51,583 bases of DNA from Clostridiales bacterium. Its GTDB lineage: Bacteria; Bacillota; Clostridia; Oscillospirales; Oscillospiraceae. The DNA lies in contig JAQXKZ010000047.1 of the NCBI GenBank assembly GCA_029010715.1, forward strand, positions 1 to 51,583, written 5' to 3'. Made by a program: the position numbers and the translations under genes. The notes below the pieces were generated by a model. That model ran no database searches. It was not told where the DNA came from and was given only the letters and a program-made list of their open reading frames with translations. The first letter of the stretch is position 1, and every line of letters starts with the position of its first letter. Of the stretch, positions 34,598-43,096 are shown piece by piece.

Positions 34598-35107
34598 TTA
34601 CCTGTCCTCACCGTCGTCCCCGTCCTCGCTCTCGTCGTCGCTGAGGTCAAATTCGAGATTTTCTCCGCATTTGGGACAGGTGATATAGCCTTCGTCAAGG
34701 GTGTCCTCGTCAAAGCTGATTTCTTCGCCGCAGACGGGGCAGGTCACGTCATAGATGACGCCGTCGTATTCGGGCTCGTCATCCTCGTCCTCATCCTCTT
34801 CGTAGTCGTCACCGCAGGAACAGCGGCAGCCGCAGCTGCCGTAAGAACCGTCGTCCTCATCGTCATCCTCGTATTCGGGGAAATCAAGATCGCAGGTCAG
34901 CTCCTCCAGATAGTTCAGCTCGTCGCAGATCTCATCGAGCGCTTCATCATGCTCCAGACTTGCTGCATGAAGGTCTTCTATTTCATGCGCCATGTCGGAG
35001 AGAAGCCCGCCCAGTGCGTTCCACAGCTTGCCTTCGTTGGAGTTTGGATCTATACCCATACCCTCGACAAGACCCTTCAGATATGCCGCCTTTTCCACTG
35101 CTGTCAT
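34598..35107 (-). CDS. CD1247-family acidic zinc-ribbon protein
   Basis: 169 residues. The N-terminal 65 residues are helical (AAYLKGLVEGMGID, then DLHAASLEHDEALDEICDEL), the pattern of the CD1247 N-terminal domain in Clostridia. An acidic linker carries a Cys cluster (GSCGCRCSCGDD), and a C-terminal zinc ribbon has CPVCGEEI and CPKCGENL. The tail is very acidic. It follows efp on the same strand, as in other Clostridia, with a terminator hairpin between; GGAGG precedes the ATG. Its function is unknown; a link with translation is only suggested by the neighbourhood. Confidence 0.82.
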   Translation of the reverse strand: MTAVEKAAYLKGLVEGMGIDPNSNEGKLWNALGGLLSDMAHEIEDLHAASLEHDEALDEICDELNYLEELTCDLDFPEYEDDDEDDGSYGSCGCRCSCGDDYEEDEDEDDEPEYDGVIYDVTCPVCGEEISFDEDTLDEGYITCPKCGENLEFDLSDDESEDGDDGEDR

Positions 35108-35123
35108 TTTGAAAACCTCCTTT

Positions 35124-35156
35124 TAAAAACTCAGGGGAAGATATTATCTTCCCCTG
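35124..35156 (-). terminator. Terminator between efp and the CD1247-family gene
   Basis: An 11-bp perfect stem (35132-35142 with 35146-35156, loop of three), followed on the minus strand by AGTTTTTAAAA. Partial read-through would set the level of the downstream gene, whose ribosome-binding site follows at once. Confidence 0.8.
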
Positions 35157-35164
35157 TTGCTTTC

Positions 35165-35722
35165 TTATGCTCTGGACAGATACTCGCCGGTGCGGGTGTC
35201 GACCTTTATCTTCTCGCCGACATCAATGAACAGAGGAACCTTGATCTCAGCGCCGGTCTCAAGGGTGGCGGGCTTGGTCGCGTTGGTCGCGGTGTTGCCC
35301 GCAAAGCCCGGGTCGGTCTCGGTAACTTCGAGTTCAACGAAGAACGGAGGCTCTACGTTAAAGACCTTGCCCTTGTAGGAGTATATGGTGCACTCCATAT
35401 TTTCCTTGACAAACTTGAAGTTGTCGCTCAGGACGCTCGCATCAACAGGCTCGAGCTCATAGGTCTCGGGGTTCATGAAGTAGTAGAGGTTGCCGTCGTT
35501 GTAGCTGTACTCCATGGTCATACGGTCGACGGTGGCGTTCTCAAACTTTGCGGTAGGGTTGAAAGAAGTTTCGGTCACGGCGCCGGTGATAACGTTCTTC
35601 ATCTTGGTGCGGACAAAGGCAGCGCCCTTGCCGGGCTTGACGTGCTGGAACTCAATGACCTGCATGACCTGTCCGTCCATTTCAAAGGTAACACCGTTTC
35701 TGAAATCGCCTGCTGTAATCAT
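35165..35722 (-). CDS. efp: Elongation factor P
   Basis: Relieves ribosome stalling at polyproline. The 185 residues begin [10 protein letters not shown] and contain the loop [14 protein letters not shown], with Lys32 at the site that other bacteria modify; two OB-like domains follow, ending [33 protein letters not shown] precedes the ATG. It has its own promoter about 55 bp upstream. Confidence 0.96.
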   Translation of the reverse strand: MITAGDFRNGVTFEMDGQVMQVIEFQHVKPGKGAAFVRTKMKNVITGAVTETSFNPTAKFENATVDRMTMEYSYNDGNLYYFMNPETYELEPVDASVLSDNFKFVKENMECTIYSYKGKVFNVEPPFFVELEVTETDPGFAGNTATNATKPATLETGAEIKVPLFIDVGEKIKVDTRTGEYLSRA

Positions 35723-35776
35723 AAAAAGGGACCTCCCGAAAGAAATTTATTAGTGTTTAGTATATTTATCTTTAGT

Positions 35777-35805
35777 ATTCTACAGTATATACAGGCATTT
35801 TGCAA
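35777..35805 (-). promoter_or_regulatory. efp promoter
   Basis: On the minus strand TTGCAA (35800-35805), 17 bp, TAGAAT (35777-35782), in an A/T-rich stretch. Confidence 0.6.
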
Positions 35806-35847
35806 GTATTATTTAGCGAAACCCGCACCGGGTACGTCTGTGCCCGC

Positions 35848-35961
35848 TTATAAATCCCGCATAAATCCGTTCACGCACTCTGTGAGCGCGGCGAACAGAA
35901 AATATTCGTCCGGCAGGACAGGCAGAACGATATCCCGCCTCGCCTGACACGATTCTGCCAC
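35848..35961 (-). CDS. Possible 37-residue small protein
   Basis: In the 349-base gap between pepP and efp the minus strand has a frame starting GTG at 35961, with AAGGA five bases before it, and ending TAA at 35848-35850. The product, MAESCQARRDIVLPVLPDEY followed by FLFAALTECVNGFMRDL, has an amphipathic, compact make-up and codon choice like its neighbours (mostly G/C-ending). TTATTATAC upstream (about 35995-36003) could be a -10. I recognise no family. It might equally be a chance frame or the remnant of a longer gene. Confidence 0.35.
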   Translation of the reverse strand: MAESCQARRDIVLPVLPDEYFLFAALTECVNGFMRDL

Positions 35962-36071
35962 ATATATCCTTGTCCGCTTTCCGGTGCGCTTTAGTATAAT
36001 AACATTAAACCATATGGTGATAGCGTTATTAATGCCGTTAACCTGCAGCGCGGCGCATCAGCAGTCAGGCT

Positions 36072-37145
36072 TCAAAGTATTATGAGCTCCTTCGGCGACC
36101 TGGTTATGACCTCGGCGCCGTTCTCGCGGAGTATCATTACGTCCTCGATGCGCACGCCGAAGCGGCCGGGAATGTAAATGCCGGGCTCCGCGGAGCAGAC
36201 GCTGCCCTCGGGCATTATCGCCTCGCCGGCGGGATTGGCGTTGGGGCGCTCGTGAATGTCGAGACCCAGACTGTGACCGAAGCCGTGGCCGAAGTACTCG
36301 CCGTAGCCGGCGTCGGTGATGACCTTACGGGCGGCCGCGTCGATGACCTTACCCTGAATACCGGCTCTTGCGGCGTCGATACCGGCCAGCTGTGCGCGCA
36401 GCACTACGTCGTAGACGCTGCGCATCTCCTCGGTGGCGTAGCCGACCGCGACGGTACGGGTCATGTCAGAGCAGTAGCCGTTTTTCAGGCAGCCGAAGTC
36501 CATGGTGAGAAAGTCGCCCGCCTGAATCACCTTGTCACCGGGCACCCCGTGGGGCAGACTTGTCTTGCTGCCTGTGACGACGATGGGATCGAAGGAGTTG
36601 GCCTCGGAGCCGTTAAGCAGCATGTGATATACAAGCTCCGCCGCGACCTGCTTTTCCGTCATGCCGGGCTTGATCGTGTGCAGCACGGCCTCGAGAGCCT
36701 TTTCACTGATACGCTGCGCCTCACGCATGGAATCGAGCTCTTCCCCGGACTTGACGGCTCTGAGCGTGATGAACATGTCGCCTGCGCCCAGCAGCTCACG
36801 GCCGAGATCCTTCTCGTAAGCGAGATACTCGCTGTAACTCAGCTTCCGATCCTCTGCGGCGAGTTTTTCCGCTCCGGACTCCCTGATTGCCTCCCTGAGG
36901 CAGTCTGTGAGCCCGTGCTCCTTGGTGTAGAGCACCACGGTAATGCCGCTGCCGGCGACAGCCGCTGTGGCGGCTTCAATATACCTGGAGTCCGTGATGA
37001 GCCATGCCCTGTCACGGCTGACGAATACCGCGCCGTCGGTTATCGGAAAACCGGTGGCATAGCGCTGGTTTTTTTCATCTGTGATAAGGACTGCGTCCAA
37101 GCCCTGAACTTCAAGTTGTTTCTGAATTTTTGCAATGTTGTTCAT
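36072..37145 (-). CDS. Xaa-Pro aminopeptidase (M24B family)
   Basis: A 357-residue metallopeptidase that removes N-terminal residues before proline. Creatinase-like N-terminal domain to about 125, then the pita-bread domain with the five metal ligands: two Asp in MDFGCLKNGYCSDMTRT, His in GHGFGHSLGLDIHE, Glu in SAEPGIYIP and Glu in VRIEDVM. The ATG overlaps the histidine kinase stop by ATGA, so it is the third gene of a regulator-kinase-peptidase operon. In many Clostridia it is next to efp. Confidence 0.93.
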   Translation of the reverse strand: MNNIAKIQKQLEVQGLDAVLITDEKNQRYATGFPITDGAVFVSRDRAWLITDSRYIEAATAAVAGSGITVVLYTKEHGLTDCLREAIRESGAEKLAAEDRKLSYSEYLAYEKDLGRELLGAGDMFITLRAVKSGEELDSMREAQRISEKALEAVLHTIKPGMTEKQVAAELVYHMLLNGSEANSFDPIVVTGSKTSLPHGVPGDKVIQAGDFLTMDFGCLKNGYCSDMTRTVAVGYATEEMRSVYDVVLRAQLAGIDAARAGIQGKVIDAAARKVITDAGYGEYFGHGFGHSLGLDIHERPNANPAGEAIMPEGSVCSAEPGIYIPGRFGVRIEDVMILRENGAEVITRSPKELIIL

Positions 37146-38578
37146 ATACCTGTCTCCTCTGATGTCGGCCGGGGGAAAGTCACGATAAAGCGTGAGCCCT
37201 GCGGCTTGTTTTGCCCGACGGCAATGGTGCCGCCGTGGGTTTTTACTGCGTCATGCACAATGCTCAGACCGAGCCCGCTGCCGCCGGCTTCTCTGGACCG
37301 TGCCTTGTCCACCCGGTAGAACCGGGAGAAAATATTATAACTCTCCTCCTCCGGAATGCCAATACCCGTATCTTCGACCGTAAACTGCACCGCCGTATCG
37401 GAGCTGCGCAGGATCAGGTTGACGCTGCCGTCGGGAACATTGTACTTTATTGCGTTTTCCATGAGATTAAAGATTATGTGGAACATATCGTCCACGGTGG
37501 CCATGACTACGCAGCCGTCCGCAAGATCGCAGCGAATATGCACCTTGTGCTCGTCTGCGAGCGGACGGAGCAGGACCATAGCGTCGACGGCCACCTGCTT
37601 GACGTCTACCGGCTCCGGTACGATCTGTATATCGTCGTCGAGCCTGGAGAGATCCAGCAGCTTTTCCGTCGTGCGCTGGAGCCGCTCCGCCTCGTTCCCT
37701 ATGTCCGTCACGAACTCCCGCACAGTCTCGGGGTCGATGTTTTCGTTCTGGACTATGCTGTCCGACAGCAGTCTTATCGAAGCCAGCGGGGTTTTCAGCT
37801 CGTGCGAAGCGTCGGATACGAAGCGCCGGCGCTGCCGTTCGGTATCGTCCAGCCTCTCTGTGAGGGTGTTGAACTCTTTTGCCAGCTCGCTCAGCTCATC
37901 GCTGCCGGATATCGTGAGCCGCTGCTTGTAATCGCCGGCGGCGACAGTGCGCATGGCGTTGGCCAGCGCATGTATACGCTGGAGCACTACGGAAGAATAA
38001 ACCGCCGACAGGAGCAGCGCCGCAAAGGCGATTATCAGAGAGATCGTGCGTATCTGTACCTTCAGGTCGTTTATGATCTTGCCCCGCTCCGTGTCAGTTT
38101 CGTGCAGGTATACGGCTCCTGTGACGGTCCGCTGTGAGCAGACCGGTATGGCGTAGCTGCTGGAAAAGGCGTCCTTCTCGAGAACCGAGCGGAAAACGGT
38201 CTTGCTGCCGAGCGCGGTCTGCAGATCGTCCGCCGCCTCCGGCGGGAGGTGTTTGGTGCCCTGCGTGTCGTAAAGGACAGCCCCGGTATCATCGGTTATG
38301 GTTATCCTGTCGTAGCCCTGTATGTCCAGAAAGCGCAGCACCTCGGAAATGCTCTCCTGATCCGGCTTGTCGAGACTGGCCAGCGCCGAGGACAGCGTGG
38401 TGGCCTGACTCTCCATGGAGTTTTCTTTTTCCTGATATACCGCGTCGCGGGCTGATGTATGCGGGAATATATTCAGCAGCAGTAGCAGCGTGAGCAGAAG
38501 CACGGCCAGAAAAAAGAAAAACTGAAAGTTTATGCTGCCGGTCCGTATCGAACAGCGCTTCAATGCCTTAATCTGCAA
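37142..38578 (-). CDS. Membrane sensor histidine kinase (PhoR/ResE-like)
   Basis: 478 residues if it starts at TTG 38578. Helix 1 (about 18-37), an extracytoplasmic sensor region (38-178), helix 2 (about 180-199), HAMP domain, HisKA with the phospho-acceptor His259 in SHELKTP, and HATPase_c with NLMENAIKYN, VEDTGIGIP and GSGLGLSIV. The TTG is chosen because GTGGGG lies seven bases before it; the frame extends far upstream but only across the regulator gene. It overlaps the regulator by 11 bases. The signal is unknown. Confidence 0.88.
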   Translation of the reverse strand: MQIKALKRCSIRTGSINFQFFFFLAVLLLTLLLLLNIFPHTSARDAVYQEKENSMESQATTLSSALASLDKPDQESISEVLRFLDIQGYDRITITDDTGAVLYDTQGTKHLPPEAADDLQTALGSKTVFRSVLEKDAFSSSYAIPVCSQRTVTGAVYLHETDTERGKIINDLKVQIRTISLIIAFAALLLSAVYSSVVLQRIHALANAMRTVAAGDYKQRLTISGSDELSELAKEFNTLTERLDDTERQRRRFVSDASHELKTPLASIRLLSDSIVQNENIDPETVREFVTDIGNEAERLQRTTEKLLDLSRLDDDIQIVPEPVDVKQVAVDAMVLLRPLADEHKVHIRCDLADGCVVMATVDDMFHIIFNLMENAIKYNVPDGSVNLILRSSDTAVQFTVEDTGIGIPEEESYNIFSRFYRVDKARSREAGGSGLGLSIVHDAVKTHGGTIAVGQNKPQGSRFIVTFPRPTSEETGI

Positions 38579-39266
38579 AGTAATACCCCACTCCCCATTT
38601 GGTGATGATGTACTGCGGCTGGGCGGGGTTGAGTTCCAGCTTTTCGCGGAGCCGGCGTATGTGCACATCCACGGTACGCGTATCGCCCTGATAGTCATAG
38701 CCCCATACGAGATCCAGCAGGCTCTCGCGGCTGTATACCTTGCCCGGGTTCTTCATGAGGAAAAGGATGAGATCGAATTCCTTCATCGTAAGCTCGACCT
38801 CTTTGCCGTTTTTGGTAGCGCGGCGCTTGTCCTCGTCGACCGTGATATGCCCGCAGCTGATTACCGTGCCGCTGTCGGCGGAGGCCGCGGCAGCGGGGGC
38901 CGCCGTGATGGACGCGCGGCGCAGCAGCGCGCGTATTCTGGCTTTGAGAGCGAGGATATTGAAGGGCTTCGTCACATAGTCGTCCGCGCCGGACTCAAAA
39001 CCCATGAGCATGTCCGCGTCCTCGCTGCGGGCGGTCAGCATTATTATCGGGACGGTGGAAAAGGTGCGTATCTCCTGACAGGCCTCGAGTCCGTCCTTTT
39101 TCGGCATCATCAGGTCCAGCACGATCAGGTCGTAATCGCCGGTGCGCGCCATGTTCACGGCGCTTTCTCCGTCGTAGCAGGAGTCCACGGTGTAGCCCTC
39201 GTTCTCCAGATTGAATTTTATACCCTTTACCAGCAGCTTTTCGTCGTCGACAACAAGGATTTTCAT
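38568..39266 (-). CDS. OmpR/PhoB-family response regulator
   Basis: 232 residues: receiver domain with Asp51 (VLDLMMPKKDG), Lys in DDYVTKPF, and a C-terminal winged helix ending VDVHIRRLREKLE and ITKWGVGYYF. Between the domains is an Ala-rich linker (ITAAPAAAASADSG). The ATG at 39266 has GGAGAG before it. It forms a pair with the overlapping kinase gene. Its DNA-binding domain is of the PhoP/WalR kind that recognises direct repeats with 11-bp spacing, like those at the antiporter promoter. Confidence 0.94.
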   Translation of the reverse strand: MKILVVDDEKLLVKGIKFNLENEGYTVDSCYDGESAVNMARTGDYDLIVLDLMMPKKDGLEACQEIRTFSTVPIIMLTARSEDADMLMGFESGADDYVTKPFNILALKARIRALLRRASITAAPAAAASADSGTVISCGHITVDEDKRRATKNGKEVELTMKEFDLILFLMKNPGKVYSRESLLDLVWGYDYQGDTRTVDVHIRRLREKLELNPAQPQYIITKWGVGYYFAD

Positions 39267-39300
39267 AAAGTCTCTCCGTTTTTTACCATCCGCCCATTGC

Positions 39301-39329
39301 TTGACGGGACATGGATAATTAGATATAAT
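39301..39329 (+). promoter_or_regulatory. Promoter of the D,D-carboxypeptidase gene
   Basis: TTGACG (39301-39306), 17 bp, TATAAT (39324-39329), one mismatch from consensus, about 100 bp before the start codon. Confidence 0.75.
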
Positions 39330-39427
39330 ACATTTTATGCTTACAGACTGCATAGGAACGGACAGAGCCGCAGCGCATAAGCTTACCATATTAATATAAC
39401 ATATTCCTGAAAAAACGGGAGAACAAA

Positions 39428-40894
39428 ATGAAAAAAATAAAAATTTTCCCAATGATTCTTCTGATATGCGTCCTCCTGAGCGGTATTGCGCCCTGTGCAT
39501 GGGCGCTTGATTCGCCCAAGCTCAACGGCAAGGCGGCCATTCTTGTCGACCTCGACTCAGGGAAAATGCTGTACGGCTACAACGAGGATGAGCAGCGCGC
39601 CCCCGCGAGTATGACGAAGGTAATGACGGTTCTGCTCGCGCTTGACGCGATAGACGCCGGCCGCTGCGACCTCGGCACCATGGTCACCGCCCAGGAAGAC
39701 TGCCGCGCCGGTATGGAGGAGGACAGCAGCAGCTCCGGAATTCTCCCCGGCATGGAGCTGTCCATGCGTGACCTGCTGTACTGCGCCCTGCTTCAGTCAG
39801 CGAACGAGGCCTGCAACATTATCGGCCGTTATCTGGGCGGCAGCGTCAAAGGCTTTGTTGAGCAGATGAACCAGAAGGCTGAGGAACTCGGCTGCAGCAA
39901 TACCCACTTCGTCAACACCAACGGTCTGCCGGCGGAGGGCCACTACAGCTCCGCCCGTGATATTGCGACCATTTTCAGCGCCGCGCTGGAATATCCGCTT
40001 TTCAGCGAGATCATCGACAGCACGAGCTACCAGCCGGAGAACAGCGCCATTAACGAGGGCATGCCCATAGGAAATTCCAACGCCCTTATCAACATAACCG
40101 CCACCTATTCATATAACGGCCGCTACCTCTACGAAGGCGCGCACGGCGGCAAGACCGGCTACACCCGCGCCGCCGGATACTGCCTGGTGTCGAGCGCCGA
40201 GCGCGACGGCGTCAGGGTCCTTTCCGTTGTCATGGGCTGTGACGGTCCGCTGAACGCCGATATCGAGGAGTGCTACAGCTTTGTCGATGCGCGCGCCCTG
40301 TACGACTGGGCTTTTGACGGCTTCTCCTACCGTACCGTTATATCCTCAACCGAACCGATAACAAAGGTGAACGTCGATATGGCTGAGGGTGACGGCATGG
40401 TTATGCTCTACCCCGCCTCTGATGTGCGCCTGCTTATGCCGAAGGATGTTTCCGATGATGTTATATCCCGCAGCACCGTCATATACGACCAGCGTCTGGT
40501 AGCGCCGCTTGCCGCGGGCACGGTGCTGGGTGAGATACAGCTTTCCGCTGACGGCGAGAGCTACGGCTCTGTGAAGCTTATTACGACCTCTGATGTGGAG
40601 CTCTCCAGAAGCGCCTACCTGAAGGAACGTCTTGGCGAGATATTCAGCAAAGGCTGGGTTATAGCCCTGCTGATAATCGTGCTGGCCTTTGTGCTCATAT
40701 ATACTGTGCTTGTTGTGCGCTACAGGAGACTTCGCCGCAGGCATCTTGAGGAACGCCGCCGCGCAGAACAGCGCCGCAGGGCCCAGCGTCAGCGCGAGCG
40801 CAGCGAAGCGGGGGGCTACACTACCCTTGATCCGTCTGAGCGCTTTGATATTGGCGCTGATATGAGCGACTATTTCGACGACAGAATCAGATAA
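39428..40894 (+). CDS. D-alanyl-D-alanine carboxypeptidase (S11, DacF-like)
   Basis: 488 residues. A signal peptide (about 1-26) leads to the penicillin-binding fold with SxxK at Ser61-Lys64 (ASMTKVM), SxN in LQSANEACN and KTG in GGKTGYT; it trims the last D-Ala of peptidoglycan side chains outside the membrane. After a C-terminal beta domain comes a membrane helix (about 410-432) and a basic, Arg-rich cytoplasmic tail of 55 residues, unlike PBP5-type amphipathic anchors. GGGAG lies before the ATG. Sporulation (DacF) or vegetative role cannot be separated. Confidence 0.92.
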   Translation: MKKIKIFPMILLICVLLSGIAPCAWALDSPKLNGKAAILVDLDSGKMLYGYNEDEQRAPASMTKVMTVLLALDAIDAGRCDLGTMVTAQEDCRAGMEEDSSSSGILPGMELSMRDLLYCALLQSANEACNIIGRYLGGSVKGFVEQMNQKAEELGCSNTHFVNTNGLPAEGHYSSARDIATIFSAALEYPLFSEIIDSTSYQPENSAINEGMPIGNSNALINITATYSYNGRYLYEGAHGGKTGYTRAAGYCLVSSAERDGVRVLSVVMGCDGPLNADIEECYSFVDARALYDWAFDGFSYRTVISSTEPITKVNVDMAEGDGMVMLYPASDVRLLMPKDVSDDVISRSTVIYDQRLVAPLAAGTVLGEIQLSADGESYGSVKLITTSDVELSRSAYLKERLGEIFSKGWVIALLIIVLAFVLIYTVLVVRYRRLRRRHLEERRRAEQRRRAQRQRERSEAGGYTTLDPSERFDIGADMSDYFDDRIR

Positions 40895-40900
40895 AAAACG

Positions 40901-40934
40901 ACAAAACGAGGGAACCATCCCTCGTTTTGTTAAT
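40901..40934 (+). terminator. Terminator of the D,D-carboxypeptidase gene
   Basis: A 13-bp perfect stem (40901-40913 with 40918-40930, loop ACCA) ending in TTTTGTTAATTT. Confidence 0.85.
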
Positions 40935-40962
40935 TTCTTAGCGCCAAATTAACATTCACGTA

Positions 40963-40971
40963 TGCTATAAT
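40963..40971 (+). promoter_or_regulatory. Extended -10 promoter of the KdpDE-like pair
   Basis: TGC directly before a perfect TATAAT (40966-40971). No good -35 is seen; a single TTAACA half-site (40949-40954) lies upstream, where an activator might bind. Confidence 0.6.
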
Positions 40972-41037
40972 AATTATGCCCGCGGCAGACAGCTGCTGTA
41001 AGCAGCCGCAATCGGGGCGCCGTTTGAGATTGATAAT

Positions 41038-42144
41038 ATGGATAAAGAAAAAAAAGACAAACAAAGCATAAAACTCCGAAAATACTTACGGACATATTTC
41101 AAAGGCTGGGTCATCTTTTTCCTGACGCTCGCTACAGCCTCGGTGATTTGTGCGACGCTGATGAGAACGACGAGCTCGGATGTGCACGTCCCTCTTATAT
41201 TTGTGCTGGCTGTACTTATAATTTCGCTCACTACCGAAGGGTATTTATACGGATTGCTCGCGGCGTTTATAAGCGTTGTGCTTGTCAATTACGCGTTTAC
41301 TTATCCCTACATGAAGCTGGACTTTACGATATACGGATATCCGCTTACTTTTATGACAATGCTTGCCGTCGTGTTCGCCACATCCACGCTGACCTCCAGA
41401 CTTAAGGCTCAGGAGCGCCTGCGCATGGAGTCAGAGAGAGAAAAAATGCGTGCGAATCTTCTGCGCGCCATATCTCATGACCTGCGCACTCCGCTGACTG
41501 CCATAAGCGGTTCCATCTCAACCGTTCTGGAGGACAAAGGCGCCCTGAGCCGGCAGCAGAAGGACGAACTCCTGCTTGACGCCAAACAGGATGCCGAGTG
41601 GCTCTGCCGTATGGTGGAAAACCTCCTGTCGATCACACGTATCAGCGGCAGCGAGATGGGCGAGATAACAAAGGAGGACGAGATTCTGGAGGAGGTTCTC
41701 AGCGAAGCGATAATGACCTTCAGAAAGCGCCATGACAACGTGCCGGTATCCGTATCGGTTCCTCACACGATGATGATCGTGCCCATGGATGCCATGCTGA
41801 TTGAGCAGGTGCTTCTCAACCTTATGGACAATGCCCTGATCCACGGCGGAAGCGTGACAAAAATAAGCGTTGTCGCAAGTGAGAAGGACGGTGTCGCGTC
41901 AGTCACCGTCGCCGACGACGGCAACGGAATAAAGAAGGAGATCATGCCGCATCTGTTTGACGGTAGCCTGCAGCTTTCCGGCAGAAGCGCTGCCGACAGG
42001 TCCCGCAGCATGGGCATAGGTCTGAGCGTCTGCAAGACCATAATCATGGCCCACGGCGGCGAAATAAGCGCAGAAAACGCAGCCGGGGGCGGCGCGGTAT
42101 TTACTTTTACTCTGCCGATGGGAGGAGAAAAAAATGACAATTAA
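41038..42144 (+). CDS. KdpD-like sensor histidine kinase lacking the KdpD N-terminal domain
   Basis: 368 residues. Four closely spaced hydrophobic segments (about 22-42, 50-65, 68-88, 100-118) form a DUF4118-type membrane domain as in KdpD, then HisKA with His147 (AISHDLRTPLTAISG) and HATPase_c (NLMDNALIHG, VADDGNGI, GIGLSVCKTI). The long cytoplasmic KdpD/UspA input region of full KdpD (about 890 residues) is absent. It overlaps the next gene by 11 bases. No potassium pump genes are in the window, so a potassium signal is uncertain. Confidence 0.88.
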   Translation: MDKEKKDKQSIKLRKYLRTYFKGWVIFFLTLATASVICATLMRTTSSDVHVPLIFVLAVLIISLTTEGYLYGLLAAFISVVLVNYAFTYPYMKLDFTIYGYPLTFMTMLAVVFATSTLTSRLKAQERLRMESEREKMRANLLRAISHDLRTPLTAISGSISTVLEDKGALSRQQKDELLLDAKQDAEWLCRMVENLLSITRISGSEMGEITKEDEILEEVLSEAIMTFRKRHDNVPVSVSVPHTMMIVPMDAMLIEQVLLNLMDNALIHGGSVTKISVVASEKDGVASVTVADDGNGIKKEIMPHLFDGSLQLSGRSAADRSRSMGIGLSVCKTIIMAHGGEISAENAAGGGAVFTFTLPMGGEKNDN

Positions 42145-42841
42145 AGATAAGGTCCTCGTCGTTGAGGATGAAAAGAGCATTTCCGGCCTGATCCGTGCCA
42201 TACTTACTGCCAACGGCTACGATGTGATAATGGCGGGGACCGGCGGAGAAGCCTTTTCCATGATCAGTTCACACTGCCCCGACCTGGTGGTTCTGGATCT
42301 CGGATTGCCGGACATGGACGGCATGGATATAATCAAAACCGTCCGTTCATGGACGAGCCTGCCGATAATAGTGGTTTCAGCCAGAAGCTATGAGCGCGAC
42401 AAGGTTCAGGCTCTGGATATGGGCGCGGATGACTATGTTACCAAGCCTTTCAGCGCCGGGGAACTGCTTGCGAGGGTCCGCGTCGCCATACGGCACACCC
42501 GGACAGGCATCTCCAACGAGGCTTTGGCAAATACCGGCAAGTTCACTGCCGGCGATCTTACGATAGACTATGATAAGCATCAGGTGCTTATAAACGGCGA
42601 AAACTGCCACCTCACGCAGAATGAGTACCGTATCGTCGCGCTGCTCGGAAAATGTGCGGGCAAGGTCCTGACCTATGACTTCATAATGAAGGAACTCTGG
42701 GGTCCCCAGAGCAAGGGCGGCAACCAGATCCTGCGCGTAAACATGGCAAACATCCGGCGCAAGATCGAGAAAAATCCGGCAGAGCCGCATTACATATTCA
42801 CCGAGGTCGGCGTCGGTTACCGCATGATAGAAGGAGACTGA
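42134..42841 (+). CDS. KdpE-like OmpR-family response regulator
   Basis: 235 residues with receiver Asp55 (VVLDLGLPDMDG), Lys in DDYVTKPFSAGELLARVRVA, and a winged-helix DNA-binding domain (HLTQNEYRIVALLGKCAGKVLTYD onward) ending TEVGVGYRM, the KdpE pattern. GGAGGAG lies before the ATG within the kinase gene. A TTTACG-N5-TTAACG direct repeat follows about 130 bases downstream, before the PH-like gene. Confidence 0.92.
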   Translation: MTIKDKVLVVEDEKSISGLIRAILTANGYDVIMAGTGGEAFSMISSHCPDLVVLDLGLPDMDGMDIIKTVRSWTSLPIIVVSARSYERDKVQALDMGADDYVTKPFSAGELLARVRVAIRHTRTGISNEALANTGKFTAGDLTIDYDKHQVLINGENCHLTQNEYRIVALLGKCAGKVLTYDFIMKELWGPQSKGGNQILRVNMANIRRKIEKNPAEPHYIFTEVGVGYRMIEGD

Positions 42842-42898
42842 CGTCCGCGGGACCCTGTACGGCCTGTTTTATATACCTTCTGTTTCTTCCTCTTTCTG

Positions 42899-42928
42899 GC
42901 CCCGCCGCAAGCCGGCGGGGCGTTTTTT
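42899..42928 (+). terminator. Terminator of the KdpDE-like pair
   Basis: A 9-bp GC-only stem (42899-42907 with 42913-42921, loop of five) followed by G and six T. Confidence 0.88.
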
Positions 42929-42967
42929 ACCGCTGCGTAAAGAAAACCTCTCCGAAGCTCCGGCAAG

Positions 42968-42984
42968 TTTACGCGGGGTTAACG
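42968..42984 (+). promoter_or_regulatory. Possible OmpR-family box upstream of the PH-like gene
   Basis: TTTACG-N5-TTAACG, an imperfect direct repeat with 11-bp period, similar to the TTAACA-N5-TTAAAA boxes at the antiporter operon. No consensus promoter is seen between it and the gene, which would fit activator dependence. Confidence 0.3.
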
Positions 42985-43096
42985 GCGCGGGGGCTTTTCT
43001 TGTCACTCGCTTTATCCGAATTCTGATATTATTAATACAGCAAGATCCGGAACATGAAAGCCCGGGAAAGACATATTCGGACAGTGGAGGAGAATT

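Noticed and set aside
34535-35947. 470-codon open frame on the plus strand
   Set aside because: Antisense to the CD1247-family gene and efp, both of which are certain; the hydrophobic look comes from the complement of acidic codons.
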